Assembly (NCBI GenBank): GCA_902494295.1
Contig: CABUSL010000027.1
Coordinates: 1 to 18,911 of the forward strand
Direction: 5' to 3'
From: an uncultured Collinsella sp.
GTDB taxonomy: Bacteria; Actinomycetota; Coriobacteriia; Coriobacteriales; Coriobacteriaceae
Length of the DNA: 18,911 nucleotides
In this document: positions 1 to 7,883 of the stretch, piece by piece
How positions within the stretch are numbered: the stretch's first letter is position 1
Layout: each line of letters opens with the position of its first letter
Notes under the pieces: model-generated
Databases searched by the model: none
What the model was told of the DNA's origin: nothing
What the model saw: only the letters and a program-made list of their open reading frames with translations
Program-made: the position numbers and the translations under genes

Positions 1-962
1 CGGGCCATACGCGTCTTGAACTCGGACAGGAAGCGCGGAGCATCCACGGTCAGTGCCACAAGCGCGCTCTTGTCCGGATCGGACAGGCGGCGCTCATCGC
101 AGATGGTGCGACCGCGGTACTCGCCCAGCAGATCAACACGCAGGTTGCAGCCGAGCGCACCTACGAGCGTGGGGTCGATCGCCACGGCAACAGCCAGCGG
201 ATCGTGCAGCGCGCAGCCGCCCAGGTAGGGTGCGTTCATCTCGTACGAGCCAATGTAGTGCTCGACCATGCTCGCAAATGCGCAGCCCGCCATGGTGCCC
301 GAGCCCGTCCAGCCGGCAATGTCGCGGCGTGTGAGCACCACGCGATGCGTCACGTCCAGACCCACCATGGTGAGCTTACGGCCCGAGCGCAGCACCGCGT
401 CGGCTGCCTCGGGGTCGCTCGCCATGTTGGCCTCGGCACCCGCGCTCACGTTACCGGGCACGGTAAGGGCGCCGCCCATCACGACCACGCGACCGATGGA
501 CATCATCGCCGCCGCATCGCGCTCCAAGGCAAGTGCCAGGTTGGAGAGCGGACCGGTCGCCACGTAGATCAGATCGGGACCATAGGTGCGCGCGGCATCA
601 ATCAGATAATCGACAGCCGCATTACCGTCGGCCGACGTCGCCCCCACCGGCTCGTACGGCGACGCGGGCACGCTCGCGCCGCCGATGCCGTTCTTGCCGT
701 GAATAAGCGCGGTGGACGCCGGCGGCGTATAGGGCTCAGTCGCTTGCAGAGGACGGTCGGCACCCAGGTACACCGGAACCTCGGGGCGACCCAGCAGATC
801 GAGCACCGCCAAGCAGTTGTGCGCCGATTGCTCGACGCGCACGTTACCAAAGCACGTGGTGATGCCGACGAGCTCCACCTCGGGGCTCGCGATGGCATAG
901 GCAAGCGCCATCGCATCGTCCACACCCATATCCAGATCAAGGATCAGCTTCTTGGTTGCCAT
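1..962 (-). CDS. Nucleoside hydrolase, IunH/Rih type (partial, C-terminus beyond left edge)
   Basis: Predicted cytoplasmic N-ribohydrolase that cleaves a nucleoside into base plus ribose. About 320 residues are visible from the ATG at 962 and no stop is reached, so only a short C-terminus should be missing. Seen: the N-terminal aspartate cluster DLDMGVDDA (residues 9-17, the family's DxDxGxDDA calcium/ribose site), an ATGPLSNLA stretch, an MGGA segment, a DPEAA motif, GLDVTHR, and a late HDPLAVA motif matching the family His/Asp pair. The start lies 4 nt after the ribokinase stop, with GGAG inside the end of that gene, so the two are co-transcribed and probably translationally coupled. This makes sense as a pathway: the hydrolase releases ribose and the kinase phosphorylates it. 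Whether it prefers purines, pyrimidines or both cannot be told from motifs alone. Confidence 0.9.
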   Translation of the reverse strand, partial: MATKKLILDLDMGVDDAMALAYAIASPEVELVGITTCFGNVRVEQSAHNCLAVLDLLGRPEVPVYLGADRPLQATEPYTPPASTALIHGKNGIGGASVPASPYEPVGATSADGNAAVDYLIDAARTYGPDLIYVATGPLSNLALALERDAAAMMSIGRVVVMGGALTVPGNVSAGAEANMASDPEAADAVLRSGRKLTMVGLDVTHRVVLTRRDIAGWTGSGTMAGCAFASMVEHYIGSYEMNAPYLGGCALHDPLAVAVAIDPTLVGALGCNLRVDLLGEYRGRTICDERRLSDPDKSALVALTVDAPRFLSEFKTRMA

Positions 963-966
963 TGTT

Positions 967-1962
967 CTACTCCGCTTCTCCGTCTACATCCAAACCGTCT
1001 AAACCAAACTTGTGCTCGACTTCCGCACGCGTGGGAATTGATTGCTGAGCGCCCAGGCGCGACACCGTCACCGCCGAAGCGCGAGCACCCGCGACCATGC
1101 ACTCAAAGAGCGGCAAGTCTTCTAGGCGAGCCGCCGCCAACGCACCGATAAACGTATCGCCGGCGGCCGTCGTATCGACCACCGCGCTCGAAAGTGCCGG
1201 CATGCGCAGCAGCTCACCGTCATCGCCGAGCGCAACCGAGCCGGCGCCGCCCAGCGTGATGACCGCGGCGCCGGCGCCCTTGTCGAGCAGCGCATTGAGC
1301 GCGGCGACGCAACTCACATCATCCGTGGGCAGAATGCCCGTCAGCACCTGGCACTCGGTCTCGTTGGGACAGACCAGGTCGACCGCAGGCCAGACCTCCG
1401 CAGGCAGCTCGCAGGCGGGCGCTGGATTAAAGACCGTATAGAACCCCAGCTCGTGAGCGCAAACAAGCGCCTCGGCCGTCGCCGCAAGGTCACATTCGCC
1501 CTGGGCGATAAAGACGCTTCCGGCAGCCGGGGCAATCTCGCTGGCGTCGCCGTCGAGCTCATGGGCCACCAGACGCCTCAACGCGCAGGCAACGTCCGCG
1601 CCCGCAAGCGCATGGTTGGCGCCCGGTGACAGTATGATGCGGTTGTCGCTCTCGCAGCGAATGATGGTCGCCGTTCCCGTCTCCACGTCATCGCGATGCA
1701 CTACAAAGTCACAGTCCACGCCGGCGTCTTGGAGCCCCGCCACGAGCGACGCGCCGAACGCGTCGCGACCGACCGCGCCGATCATGTGCGTGCACGCGCC
1801 CATACGCGCGGCAGCTACGGCCTGATTGGCGCCCTTGCCTCCAGCGTTGGTGATAAACCCGCTGCCGCCGACGGTCTCGCCCGCGCGCGGCATGCGCTCG
1901 CACGCCACCGAAAGGTCCATGTTCATGCTGCCGAACACCGCAACGATGCTGTGATCCGCCAT
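967..1962 (-). CDS. rbsK: Ribokinase (PfkB family)
   Basis: ATP-dependent sugar kinase making ribose-5-phosphate, cytoplasmic; 331 residues, close to the usual length of about 305-310. The ATG at 1962 is chosen because GAGGAGG lies just upstream; an in-frame start 18 codons earlier lacks such a site. Seen: GSMNMDLS near the N-terminus (family GSxNxD), PfkB signature 1 GGKGANQAVAAARMG (41-55), PNETE (199-203) and PfkB signature 2 DTTAAGDTF (263-271) with catalytic Asp269. The short C-terminal tail is acidic. It is first in a two-gene operon with the nucleoside hydrolase and divergent from the acyltransferase at 2150. A related PfkB sugar or nucleoside kinase is possible, but GSxNxD together with the hydrolase partner favours ribokinase. 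Confidence 0.88.
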   Translation of the reverse strand: MADHSIVAVFGSMNMDLSVACERMPRAGETVGGSGFITNAGGKGANQAVAAARMGACTHMIGAVGRDAFGASLVAGLQDAGVDCDFVVHRDDVETGTATIIRCESDNRIILSPGANHALAGADVACALRRLVAHELDGDASEIAPAAGSVFIAQGECDLAATAEALVCAHELGFYTVFNPAPACELPAEVWPAVDLVCPNETECQVLTGILPTDDVSCVAALNALLDKGAGAAVITLGGAGSVALGDDGELLRMPALSSAVVDTTAAGDTFIGALAAARLEDLPLFECMVAGARASAVTVSRLGAQQSIPTRAEVEHKFGLDGLDVDGEAE

Positions 1963-2149
1963 GGAAACCTCCTCGTCTTTAGGCTTTGTGCCCACCGTCG
2001 ACCATCGATTGTGCACTCTCGCACCCCCTATAACTTTAGTTCACTTTGATGTGGACGCGCGCTTAAGCTTGCGCCAGCAGCAAGCATTCACAGGAGCAGG
2101 CAGCTACAATGAATACGTGCTGATTATTCTCGTCATTGGATGATGTTTT
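1963..2149. other. Divergent intergenic region between rbsK and the acyltransferase
   Basis: 187 bp that must hold promoters for both directions. TACAAT at 2105-2110 could be a plus-strand -10 box, but no matching -35 lies at the right distance. On the minus strand only weak hexamers are seen around 2030-2045. I do not call a promoter. The acyltransferase start has only a modest GGATG ribosome site about 8 nt upstream. Confidence 0.4.
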
Positions 2150-4366
2150 ATGGAACAATTCTCGCAATCGGGCTCGCGCGGTCGACGCCGCACGGGCAAC
2201 GAGCCGGCACCGCACGAACGCGTGAAGGGCGAACGCCGTGCCAACGAGCCGCGACGCACCGCGAGTCCTCATCGCGCTTCTGCCAACAACGCGGGCCGCG
2301 CCAACACTCCCGCCGCGGAGCAAACACCTGCTCGCCCCAAATCTCGCTATATCCCCGCCCTCGACGGTCTGCGCACGCTCGCCGTCGTCGCGGTGGTGCT
2401 CTATCACCTCAATCTCACGTGGGCTCAGGGCGGCCTGCTCGGCGTCACGATCTTCTTTGTGCTTTCGGGCTATCTGATCACGCGTTTGCTGCTCAACGAA
2501 GTCGCTAAGACCGGCCGCATCGACCTTAAGAGCTTCTGGATTCGCCGCATCCGTCGCCTGGTCCCTGCCGTGGTAACGGTAGTGTTCGTGACCTGCGCGC
2601 TGTGCACCATCTTTAACCACGTGATGCTCACCAAGATGCGCCCCGACATCCTGCCGTCGCTGCTGTTCTTCAACAACTGGTGGCAGATTGCCCAAAACGT
2701 CTCGTACTTCAATGCTCTGGGCGACCCCTCACCGCTCACGCACTTTTGGTCGCTTGCCATCGAGGAACAGTTCTACCTGATTTGGCCGCCACTGCTGTTT
2801 GCCATGGTATCTATGCATGTGAGCAAGCCCGACACGCGCCGCGTGGTTCTGGGCCTTGCCGCGGTATCTGCCCTAGCCATGATGGTGCTTTACAACCCTG
2901 CCGCCGACCCCAGCCGCGTGTACTACGGCACCGACACCCGTGTGTTCTCGCTGCTGCTGGGTGCCTGGATGGCCTTTATCCCCGATCGCGACCTGGCGCC
3001 GGTGCGTCTCGCTCGTCGTTTGGGGCTCAATCGCCTGGCTGGCGCCGCCAAGCACGGCAAGAACGCCGAGGGCAAGCCTGGCGAGAAGGCCGACGAAGCA
3101 GCCGAGACCGCCCCGGCACAGCCGAGCGCCCTCGTGCGCTTTTGGTCCTCGCCCGCATCCATCGATGTGTTGGGCGTCGTGGGTCTGGTTGGCCTTGCCG
3201 CCATGGTCGCGCTCACCAACGGCTACACCGCGTTCCAGTATCGCGGAGGCACGCTGCTATGCTCAATCCTCACGCTCATGGTTATTGCCGCCTGCGTGCA
3301 GCCCCAAGGAATGGTTTCCCGCGCACTGTCCGCCGAGCCGCTCGTGTGGGTTGGCAAGCGCTCGTACAGCATCTACCTGTGGCACTATCCGCTGCTGTTG
3401 CTCATGAACCCGGTCGCCAACATCAACGATACGCCCTGGTGGCAATACATTTTGCAGGTGCTGCTGGTGGTCGCCGTAGCCGAGTGCTCCTATCGCTTTA
3501 TCGAAACGCCGTTTAGGAAGGGCGCCTTCGGCCGCACCGTCGCCGAGTTCCGCGATGGCACCACAAAGCCCGCCAACTGGGCACGCGCGCACGTCCCTGT
3601 CTGCGCAACCTGCGCTGTCGTGTTGGTCGTTGCACTGGGCGGCCTGATCTTTGTGCCCGAGACGTCTGCACTGAGCGGCGAGGGCGCCGAAGTCCTCAAC
3701 AAGGAAGCCAAAAACACCGCGCCCACCGACCAGCAGGCGGCCGACGACACCGACAAGGACAATGACGGCTTCCCCGATGGCTCCTACGATCTGCTTATGA
3801 TCGGCGACTCCGTGTCGCTGCGTGCCGTGGACACCTTTGACGGCGTGTTCCCGCACAGCCATATCGATGCCGAAAAGGGCCGCCAGTTTGATGCGGGGCG
3901 CGCGACATTTGAGGGCTATATCCAGCAGAACCTTGCCGGCAAGATCGTGGTCTTTGCCCTGGGCACCAACGGTTTGGTAACCGACGACCAGATCGACGCC
4001 ATCATGGCCGATGCAGGAGATAAGCGTATTGTGGTATTTGTGAACACGCGCAGCCCGCAGCCGTGGGTTGGCTCTACCAACCAGGCCATCGCCAACGCCG
4101 CTACGCGCTACAAGAACGTACGCGTTATCGACTGGTACGGATACAGTGCCAACCGCAACGACCTGTTCGATGGCGATGGCACGCACCTATCGACCACTGG
4201 CGTGACTGAGTACCTCAACTTGATCCACGATGCCGTCAAGAAGGACCTGCCCGTGCATCCCGAGGACCACGTCAACGATCCGCAGCCAGCAGCCGTCAAG
4301 TCTGCCACCGACGCGCTCGTCAATGCGCTCGCTCTCAAGCCGCACAAGCTGGGCACCGACAAGTAA
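2150..4366 (+). CDS. Membrane acyltransferase with C-terminal SGNH domain (OafA/YrhL type)
   Basis: Predicted O-acetyltransferase of a cell-envelope glycan: a membrane acyltransferase-3 domain passes acyl groups across the membrane to an extracytoplasmic SGNH domain. 738 residues. Residues 1-65 are a basic, Arg/Pro/Ala-rich, probably disordered cytoplasmic tail. The acyltransferase-3 domain starts at about 66 (RYIPALDGLRTLAV, with the family His at 86 in YHLNL), continues through SLAIEEQFYLIWP (201-213), and ends after SYSIYLWHYPLL (405-416) and a last helix near 484-502. An Asp-rich linker (531-547) leads to the SGNH domain: GDS with Ser554, GTNG with Asn607, and DGTHLS with Asp676 and His679. 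All expected catalytic residues are present. It is a single gene transcribed away from rbsK. The substrate (peptidoglycan, teichoic acid or polysaccharide) cannot be deduced. Confidence 0.9.
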   Translation: MEQFSQSGSRGRRRTGNEPAPHERVKGERRANEPRRTASPHRASANNAGRANTPAAEQTPARPKSRYIPALDGLRTLAVVAVVLYHLNLTWAQGGLLGVTIFFVLSGYLITRLLLNEVAKTGRIDLKSFWIRRIRRLVPAVVTVVFVTCALCTIFNHVMLTKMRPDILPSLLFFNNWWQIAQNVSYFNALGDPSPLTHFWSLAIEEQFYLIWPPLLFAMVSMHVSKPDTRRVVLGLAAVSALAMMVLYNPAADPSRVYYGTDTRVFSLLLGAWMAFIPDRDLAPVRLARRLGLNRLAGAAKHGKNAEGKPGEKADEAAETAPAQPSALVRFWSSPASIDVLGVVGLVGLAAMVALTNGYTAFQYRGGTLLCSILTLMVIAACVQPQGMVSRALSAEPLVWVGKRSYSIYLWHYPLLLLMNPVANINDTPWWQYILQVLLVVAVAECSYRFIETPFRKGAFGRTVAEFRDGTTKPANWARAHVPVCATCAVVLVVALGGLIFVPETSALSGEGAEVLNKEAKNTAPTDQQAADDTDKDNDGFPDGSYDLLMIGDSVSLRAVDTFDGVFPHSHIDAEKGRQFDAGRATFEGYIQQNLAGKIVVFALGTNGLVTDDQIDAIMADAGDKRIVVFVNTRSPQPWVGSTNQAIANAATRYKNVRVIDWYGYSANRNDLFDGDGTHLSTTGVTEYLNLIHDAVKKDLPVHPEDHVNDPQPAAVKSATDALVNALALKPHKLGTDK

Positions 4367-4425
4367 CCTGCAGCAAACAACCCAAAATCACTCTTTTAGA
4401 GCCGGCCCCAAGAGGTCGCGGGTAA

Positions 4426-4458
4426 AAACAGGCCGCAGCCCATCGCTGCGGCCTGTTT
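4426..4458. terminator. Rho-independent terminator, bidirectional, between convergent genes
   Basis: Perfect 13-bp stem (AAACAGGCCGCAG at 4426-4438 with CTGCGGCCTGTTT at 4446-4458) around a 7-nt spacer, extended by one further C-G pair. Read on the minus strand it is followed by five U, so it mainly serves the NRAMP gene. It can also stop plus-strand transcripts of the acyltransferase. Confidence 0.9.
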
Positions 4459-4475
4459 GGAGTCCAAAAGAGGCG

Positions 4476-5738
4476 CTAAGCGCTGTAGCCCATCGCTTGC
4501 AGCACAAACATGACGACCGTGAGCACCGTAATCACACCGATAGTCGCCCAAGTGAGCACATTCCACACGCGGCCGTTGCGGTTGGCACCCATAATGTGAC
4601 GGTCGGCGGCGATAACCACCTGGAACACCAGAACCACGGGCAGTAGCACGCCATTGATGACCTGCGAGGTCATCATAATCTGGAACAAATCGACGCCGGG
4701 CATAAGCACCAGCACGGCAGAGATACCAATGATGGCCGTAATGATGCCGCGATAGACCGGGGCCTCGTCCCAGCTGCGGTCGGCACCGCGCTCCCATCCA
4801 AATGCCTCACAGATAGCGCTCGACGTAACGCCCGGCAGCACGCAGGCGGCCAAGAAGCTCGCCGCGACCAGGCCCGAGGCAAACAGCACCGTGGACCACT
4901 GACCCGCAATAGGCTCCAGCGCGCGGGCGGCATCAGCGGCATCGCTAATCTGAATACCCGCCGGGAACAACACTGTACCGGTCGTGATGATAATAAAGCC
5001 GGCAATGACATCGGCGGCAAGCGAGCCGCTCACGGTATCGATGCGCTGCAGCACGATATCGTCCTCGCCCGCGTTCTTATCGACCACGTTGTTCTGCGCC
5101 AAGAAAATCATCCACGGCGCGATGGTGGTACCGATCGTTGCGACCACGAGCGACACGTAGCTGGGATCATTTTGAATGTTAGGCACGACCAGGTCGACCG
5201 CGACCTCACCCCAGTTGGGGCCAGCCATAAACGCGGCGACAATATAAGTCACGAATACGCAGCTCACCAGCAGCAGAATCTTCTCGATGCGCTGGAAACT
5301 ACCCGACATGGTAAGCATCCACACCAGCAGCGCCACCAACGGCACCGAGATGCTCGCCGGCACGCCAAAGAGAGCGAGGCCGCTGGCGATGCCCGCAAAC
5401 TCCGAAATGGTCACAGCCGTGTTGGCGATCAACAGCGCCGCCATAGCAAGTACACTCTTGCGCACGCCAAAGCGCTCGCGAATGAGCGATGCCAGGCCCT
5501 TGCCCGTAACGCAGCCGCAGCGCGCCGCGGTCTCCTGCGTCACGATGAGCAGCACAGTCATGACGGGAAGCATCCAGAGCATCTTGTAGCCATAGCTGGC
5601 GCCCGCGCTGGAATACGTTGCAATGCCGCCGGCGTCATTGCCCGAAAGCGCCGCCAGCAGACCGGGGCCCATAGCGCCAAAGATGGCCGCGATGGTCAAC
5701 TTTTGCTTGGTGCCCGACTTTTGCTTGGTATTTTGCAC
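4476..5738 (-). CDS. NRAMP-fold divalent cation transporter, probable Mg2+-type NRMT
   Basis: Polytopic membrane transporter of the SLC11/NRAMP superfamily, about 420 residues with roughly eleven hydrophobic segments. I choose the GTG at 5738 (preceded by AGGTGG, 8 nt after the upstream stop); a longer frame would run back into the previous gene. In classical Mn/Fe transporters helix 1 carries DPGN and helix 6 a Met of the A-x-x-M-P-H type. Here helix 1 reads DAGG (35-38), keeping the Asp but losing Asn, and helix 6 reads TTIAPW (204-209), with Ala207 replacing Met. Loss of the soft-metal Met together with Asn to Gly is, as I recall it, the pattern of NRAMP-related magnesium transporters studied from Eggerthella, another Coriobacteriia genus. 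The operon partner with MgtE-type domains supports Mg2+. Family membership is firm; substrate is inference. Confidence 0.85.
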   Translation of the reverse strand: MQNTKQKSGTKQKLTIAAIFGAMGPGLLAALSGNDAGGIATYSSAGASYGYKMLWMLPVMTVLLIVTQETAARCGCVTGKGLASLIRERFGVRKSVLAMAALLIANTAVTISEFAGIASGLALFGVPASISVPLVALLVWMLTMSGSFQRIEKILLLVSCVFVTYIVAAFMAGPNWGEVAVDLVVPNIQNDPSYVSLVVATIGTTIAPWMIFLAQNNVVDKNAGEDDIVLQRIDTVSGSLAADVIAGFIIITTGTVLFPAGIQISDAADAARALEPIAGQWSTVLFASGLVAASFLAACVLPGVTSSAICEAFGWERGADRSWDEAPVYRGIITAIIGISAVLVLMPGVDLFQIMMTSQVINGVLLPVVLVFQVVIAADRHIMGANRNGRVWNVLTWATIGVITVLTVVMFVLQAMGYSA

Positions 5739-5746
5739 GCGACCAC

Positions 5747-7591
5747 CTAACCCATGACCGACATGGTGAGCAGCACCGCAGCGGCGCAGTACGCTACGCA
5801 CGAGATCATGACGGCAATGACGTTCATGGCGGTGCCCGACGTGTTGAGGTCATGCTCGTCACGCCAGAACAGCACCATCAGGTAAATCACGGCGCTCATG
5901 TTGCCAATCAGGCAGACGATGGCCGCAATGTTAAAGCAGCCGGTAAAGAGCTGTTCCTCAAACATGGGCGCGTCGGGGAACGCGGCGGTGCGCACCAGCT
6001 GGGCGCACAGGTAGGTCACGAGCGACAGGATCAGGCCCATGCCCGTGCTCTGGAAGAAGAACCCCAGATACGGCTTGGGCTCGTCATCGTGACCGTCATA
6101 CTCCAGGAAGTAGTTCTTGACGAACGACACCATGCGCGAGGCCGCCAGCAGCACGAGCGGCATGGCGCACATGGGGAACACCACCAGATGCGCGGAGCCG
6201 AGCGCCGTCCCCAGCACCGTTGCCATGATGCACGAGGCAATGCCCCACACGACAACCCAGTACTGGCGATGCACGAACCAGCTGAGCACATTCGTCGAGT
6301 CGTCGGACGCGCTATCGCCCGAGCCGACGCCTGCGATCTGCAGGTCCTCCTGGTGCTCCTCGGCGATAACGTCCATGGCGTCGTCGAAGGTCACGATACC
6401 AAGGATATGACGGTTCTCGTCGCAGACAGGGATGGCAACCAGGTCGTACTTGGTCATCTCGTCCGTCACGTCTTCCTGGTCCTCGTCGGGCGACACATAG
6501 ACCAGGTCGCGATAGGCCAGCTGACCCAGCGTGGCGTCGCGGTCGGCTACGATCAGCGTGCGCAGCGAAAGCACGCCGGTCAGCATGCCGCTCGGATCCT
6601 CGGTATAGACGTAGTAGACGCTCTCGAAGTCCTCGTCGAGCTCGCGAATCGCCTCGATGGCGTCACCGACCGTTGCCGTGGCGGGCAGGGAGACAAACTC
6701 CGAGGTCATGATGCGGCCGGCGGTGTTGTCCTCGTAGCCCAGCAGATTACGAATCGCCTTCTCCTCCTTGACGCCCATCAGGCGCAGGAGCTTCTCGGCC
6801 TTCTCGTAATCGAGCTCGTCGATCAGATCGGCGGCGTCGTCCGGGTCCATCATGGCCAGCATCGACGATGCGTCGGTGTCGGACAGACCCTCGAGCATCT
6901 CGGTCATAAGCTCATCGTCATCGAACTCCGAGATGGCCTCGGCGGCCTGGGCAGTATCGAGCTGCGCAAACACCTGCGCACGTAGGCGCGGGTCGAGCTG
7001 CTCGATAATGTCGGCGATGTCGGCAGGATGCAGCTCGCCAAGCGTCTTGTGCGACACCGAGAGCTGGATGTTCTTAGTCGAGCGATCGAGCAGGTCCATG
7101 TAAGACCAGGCGATAATGTCCTCGCTGAGCGGCTTGCCCAAGTGCTTCATAAAGCCTTCGACGATATGCTCGAGCGCGGGGCTGATGGCGCGTAGCAGAC
7201 CGCGGGCACCGACCTCGGCGCCCAGCAGGCGCAGCTGGTTTTCGCCCGACATGGAAAACTTGATGTCGTTTACGCGCACGACCTTCATGCCCTGCGTGTC
7301 GACAATCTGCTTGTTGAGCACGTCGCGGGCAAGCAAGAGTTCGGTCGGCTGCAGGTACGAAAAACGGATTTCGGTGGCCGACGTCTTAAGGTGCACGCCC
7401 GTCTCGTCGATACGGTCGACCCATTTGCGCCAGCTGATCATAAACGGCGTCTTGCCGGGTCCGCGGAACGCGAGCGACGTCACGTGCGGAAAAACTTCGC
7501 CGGTAGCAATACCAAAATCGTTGACCACGCCGAGCTTTTCGCCGTCGACGTCCAAGACCGGCAATTTGAGCATCTCACTCAGATAATTCAA
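5747..7591 (-). CDS. PRC-like / MgtE-N / CBS-pair protein with divergent C-terminal membrane domain
   Basis: 614 residues from the TTG at 7591 (GGGGAG just upstream), or 608 from the ATG at 7573. Residues about 8-80 and 88-150 look like two PRC-barrel-type units (LPVLDVDGEKLG; ARDVLNKQIVDTQG). Residues about 183-275 match the MgtE N-terminal helical domain (LHPADIADIIEQLDP; MDPDDAADLIDEL). AGRIMTSEFVSL (291-302) begins a CBS pair ending near 415, as in the cytoplasmic Mg2+ sensor of MgtE. Residues 443-613 form about five hydrophobic helices, but I cannot find the conserved GGNxGxQ-like pore motif or the pore Asp of MgtE. It may be a very divergent MgtE channel, or a sensor/regulatory partner of the NRAMP-type transporter that starts 8 nt after its stop. 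Domain calls are from motif recognition; the function is inferred. Confidence 0.82.
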   Translation of the reverse strand: MNYLSEMLKLPVLDVDGEKLGVVNDFGIATGEVFPHVTSLAFRGPGKTPFMISWRKWVDRIDETGVHLKTSATEIRFSYLQPTELLLARDVLNKQIVDTQGMKVVRVNDIKFSMSGENQLRLLGAEVGARGLLRAISPALEHIVEGFMKHLGKPLSEDIIAWSYMDLLDRSTKNIQLSVSHKTLGELHPADIADIIEQLDPRLRAQVFAQLDTAQAAEAISEFDDDELMTEMLEGLSDTDASSMLAMMDPDDAADLIDELDYEKAEKLLRLMGVKEEKAIRNLLGYEDNTAGRIMTSEFVSLPATATVGDAIEAIRELDEDFESVYYVYTEDPSGMLTGVLSLRTLIVADRDATLGQLAYRDLVYVSPDEDQEDVTDEMTKYDLVAIPVCDENRHILGIVTFDDAMDVIAEEHQEDLQIAGVGSGDSASDDSTNVLSWFVHRQYWVVVWGIASCIMATVLGTALGSAHLVVFPMCAMPLVLLAASRMVSFVKNYFLEYDGHDDEPKPYLGFFFQSTGMGLILSLVTYLCAQLVRTAAFPDAPMFEEQLFTGCFNIAAIVCLIGNMSAVIYLMVLFWRDEHDLNTSGTAMNVIAVMISCVAYCAAAVLLTMSVMG

Positions 7592-7607
7592 TGGTGCTCC
7601 CCATCAT
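7575..7607 (-). other. Possible 9-10 codon leader ORF overlapping the MgtE-like gene
   Basis: GGAGG (7612-7616) is followed by tandem ATG codons (7607 and 7604) opening MMGSTIELSE and ending in TGA at 7575-7577. Its frame differs from the downstream gene. The TGA lies one base before an in-frame ATG (7571-7573) of the MgtE-like gene, a typical arrangement for reinitiation. The TTG start at 7591 lies inside it. Translation of this ORF is not shown by sequence alone. Confidence 0.35.
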
Positions 7608-7793
7608 TATTCCTCCGGACGCGGCCGCGCGTGCGGCGTCCGGGGGCTTCTGGATATGTATACGCATGCGCGGGCGGCACGCCGCTCGACGCTCACACCC
7701 CGTGCATGCGCAAAAAGCACCTGCATGGGGTCATCGACTGTATGGTCGAGGTTTGGATTTCACCTGTAACCTTTCTCTTGACCCTCATTAACC
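7575..7793 (-). promoter_or_regulatory. Structured 5' leader of the Mg-transport operon, candidate cis-regulatory RNA
   Basis: If transcription starts about 7 nt after the -10 at 7800-7805, the leader is about 190 nt. It can form a small hairpin TCGAC/GTCGA (7734-7749), a larger imperfect 14-pair hairpin with a 5-nt loop (7698-7730, CCCC against GGGG at the base), and a very GC-rich hairpin GGACGC/GCGTCC (7617-7641) that abuts the GGAGG ribosome site. Such spacing allows control of ribosome access. I do not recognise an M-box or any other known magnesium riboswitch. The leader explains most of the 7608-7919 gap; the rest holds the promoter and a degenerate REP-like element. Confidence 0.35.
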
Positions 7794-7799
7794 GCAGTA

Positions 7800-7805
7800 A
7801 CTATA
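7800..7805 (-). promoter_or_regulatory. Candidate extended -10 promoter for the Mg-transport operon
   Basis: On the minus strand the sequence reads TGCTATAGT: an extended TGn motif followed by TATAGT (5 of 6 matches to TATAAT). No good -35 lies 16-18 bp upstream, which is tolerable for extended -10 promoters. Confidence 0.35.
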
Positions 7806-7883
7806 GCATCAGCATCGCCCTGCGGCATCGAATTTATGCGCTGCACATTGCAGGCATACCAAACGCTGACGCATCCGTGACTT

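Noticed and set aside
2105..2110. TACAAT as -10 box of the acyltransferase
   Set aside because: No -35-like hexamer at 16-18 bp, so not called as a promoter.
3263..4186. 307-codon minus-strand frame opposite the acyltransferase
   Set aside because: Antisense to the conserved SGNH domain; no recognisable motif.
4476..5738. Classical Mn2+/Fe2+ transporter MntH
   Set aside because: The DPGN Asn and the helix-6 Met are both replaced, so I do not use the mntH name.
7575..7793. M-box (ykoK) magnesium riboswitch in the leader of the Mg operon
   Set aside because: A fragment GGGTCAAGAGAA recalls one M-box segment, but the GUUAGGUGAGGCUCC start, the spacing and the helices of the M-box are missing. 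A different element is possible.
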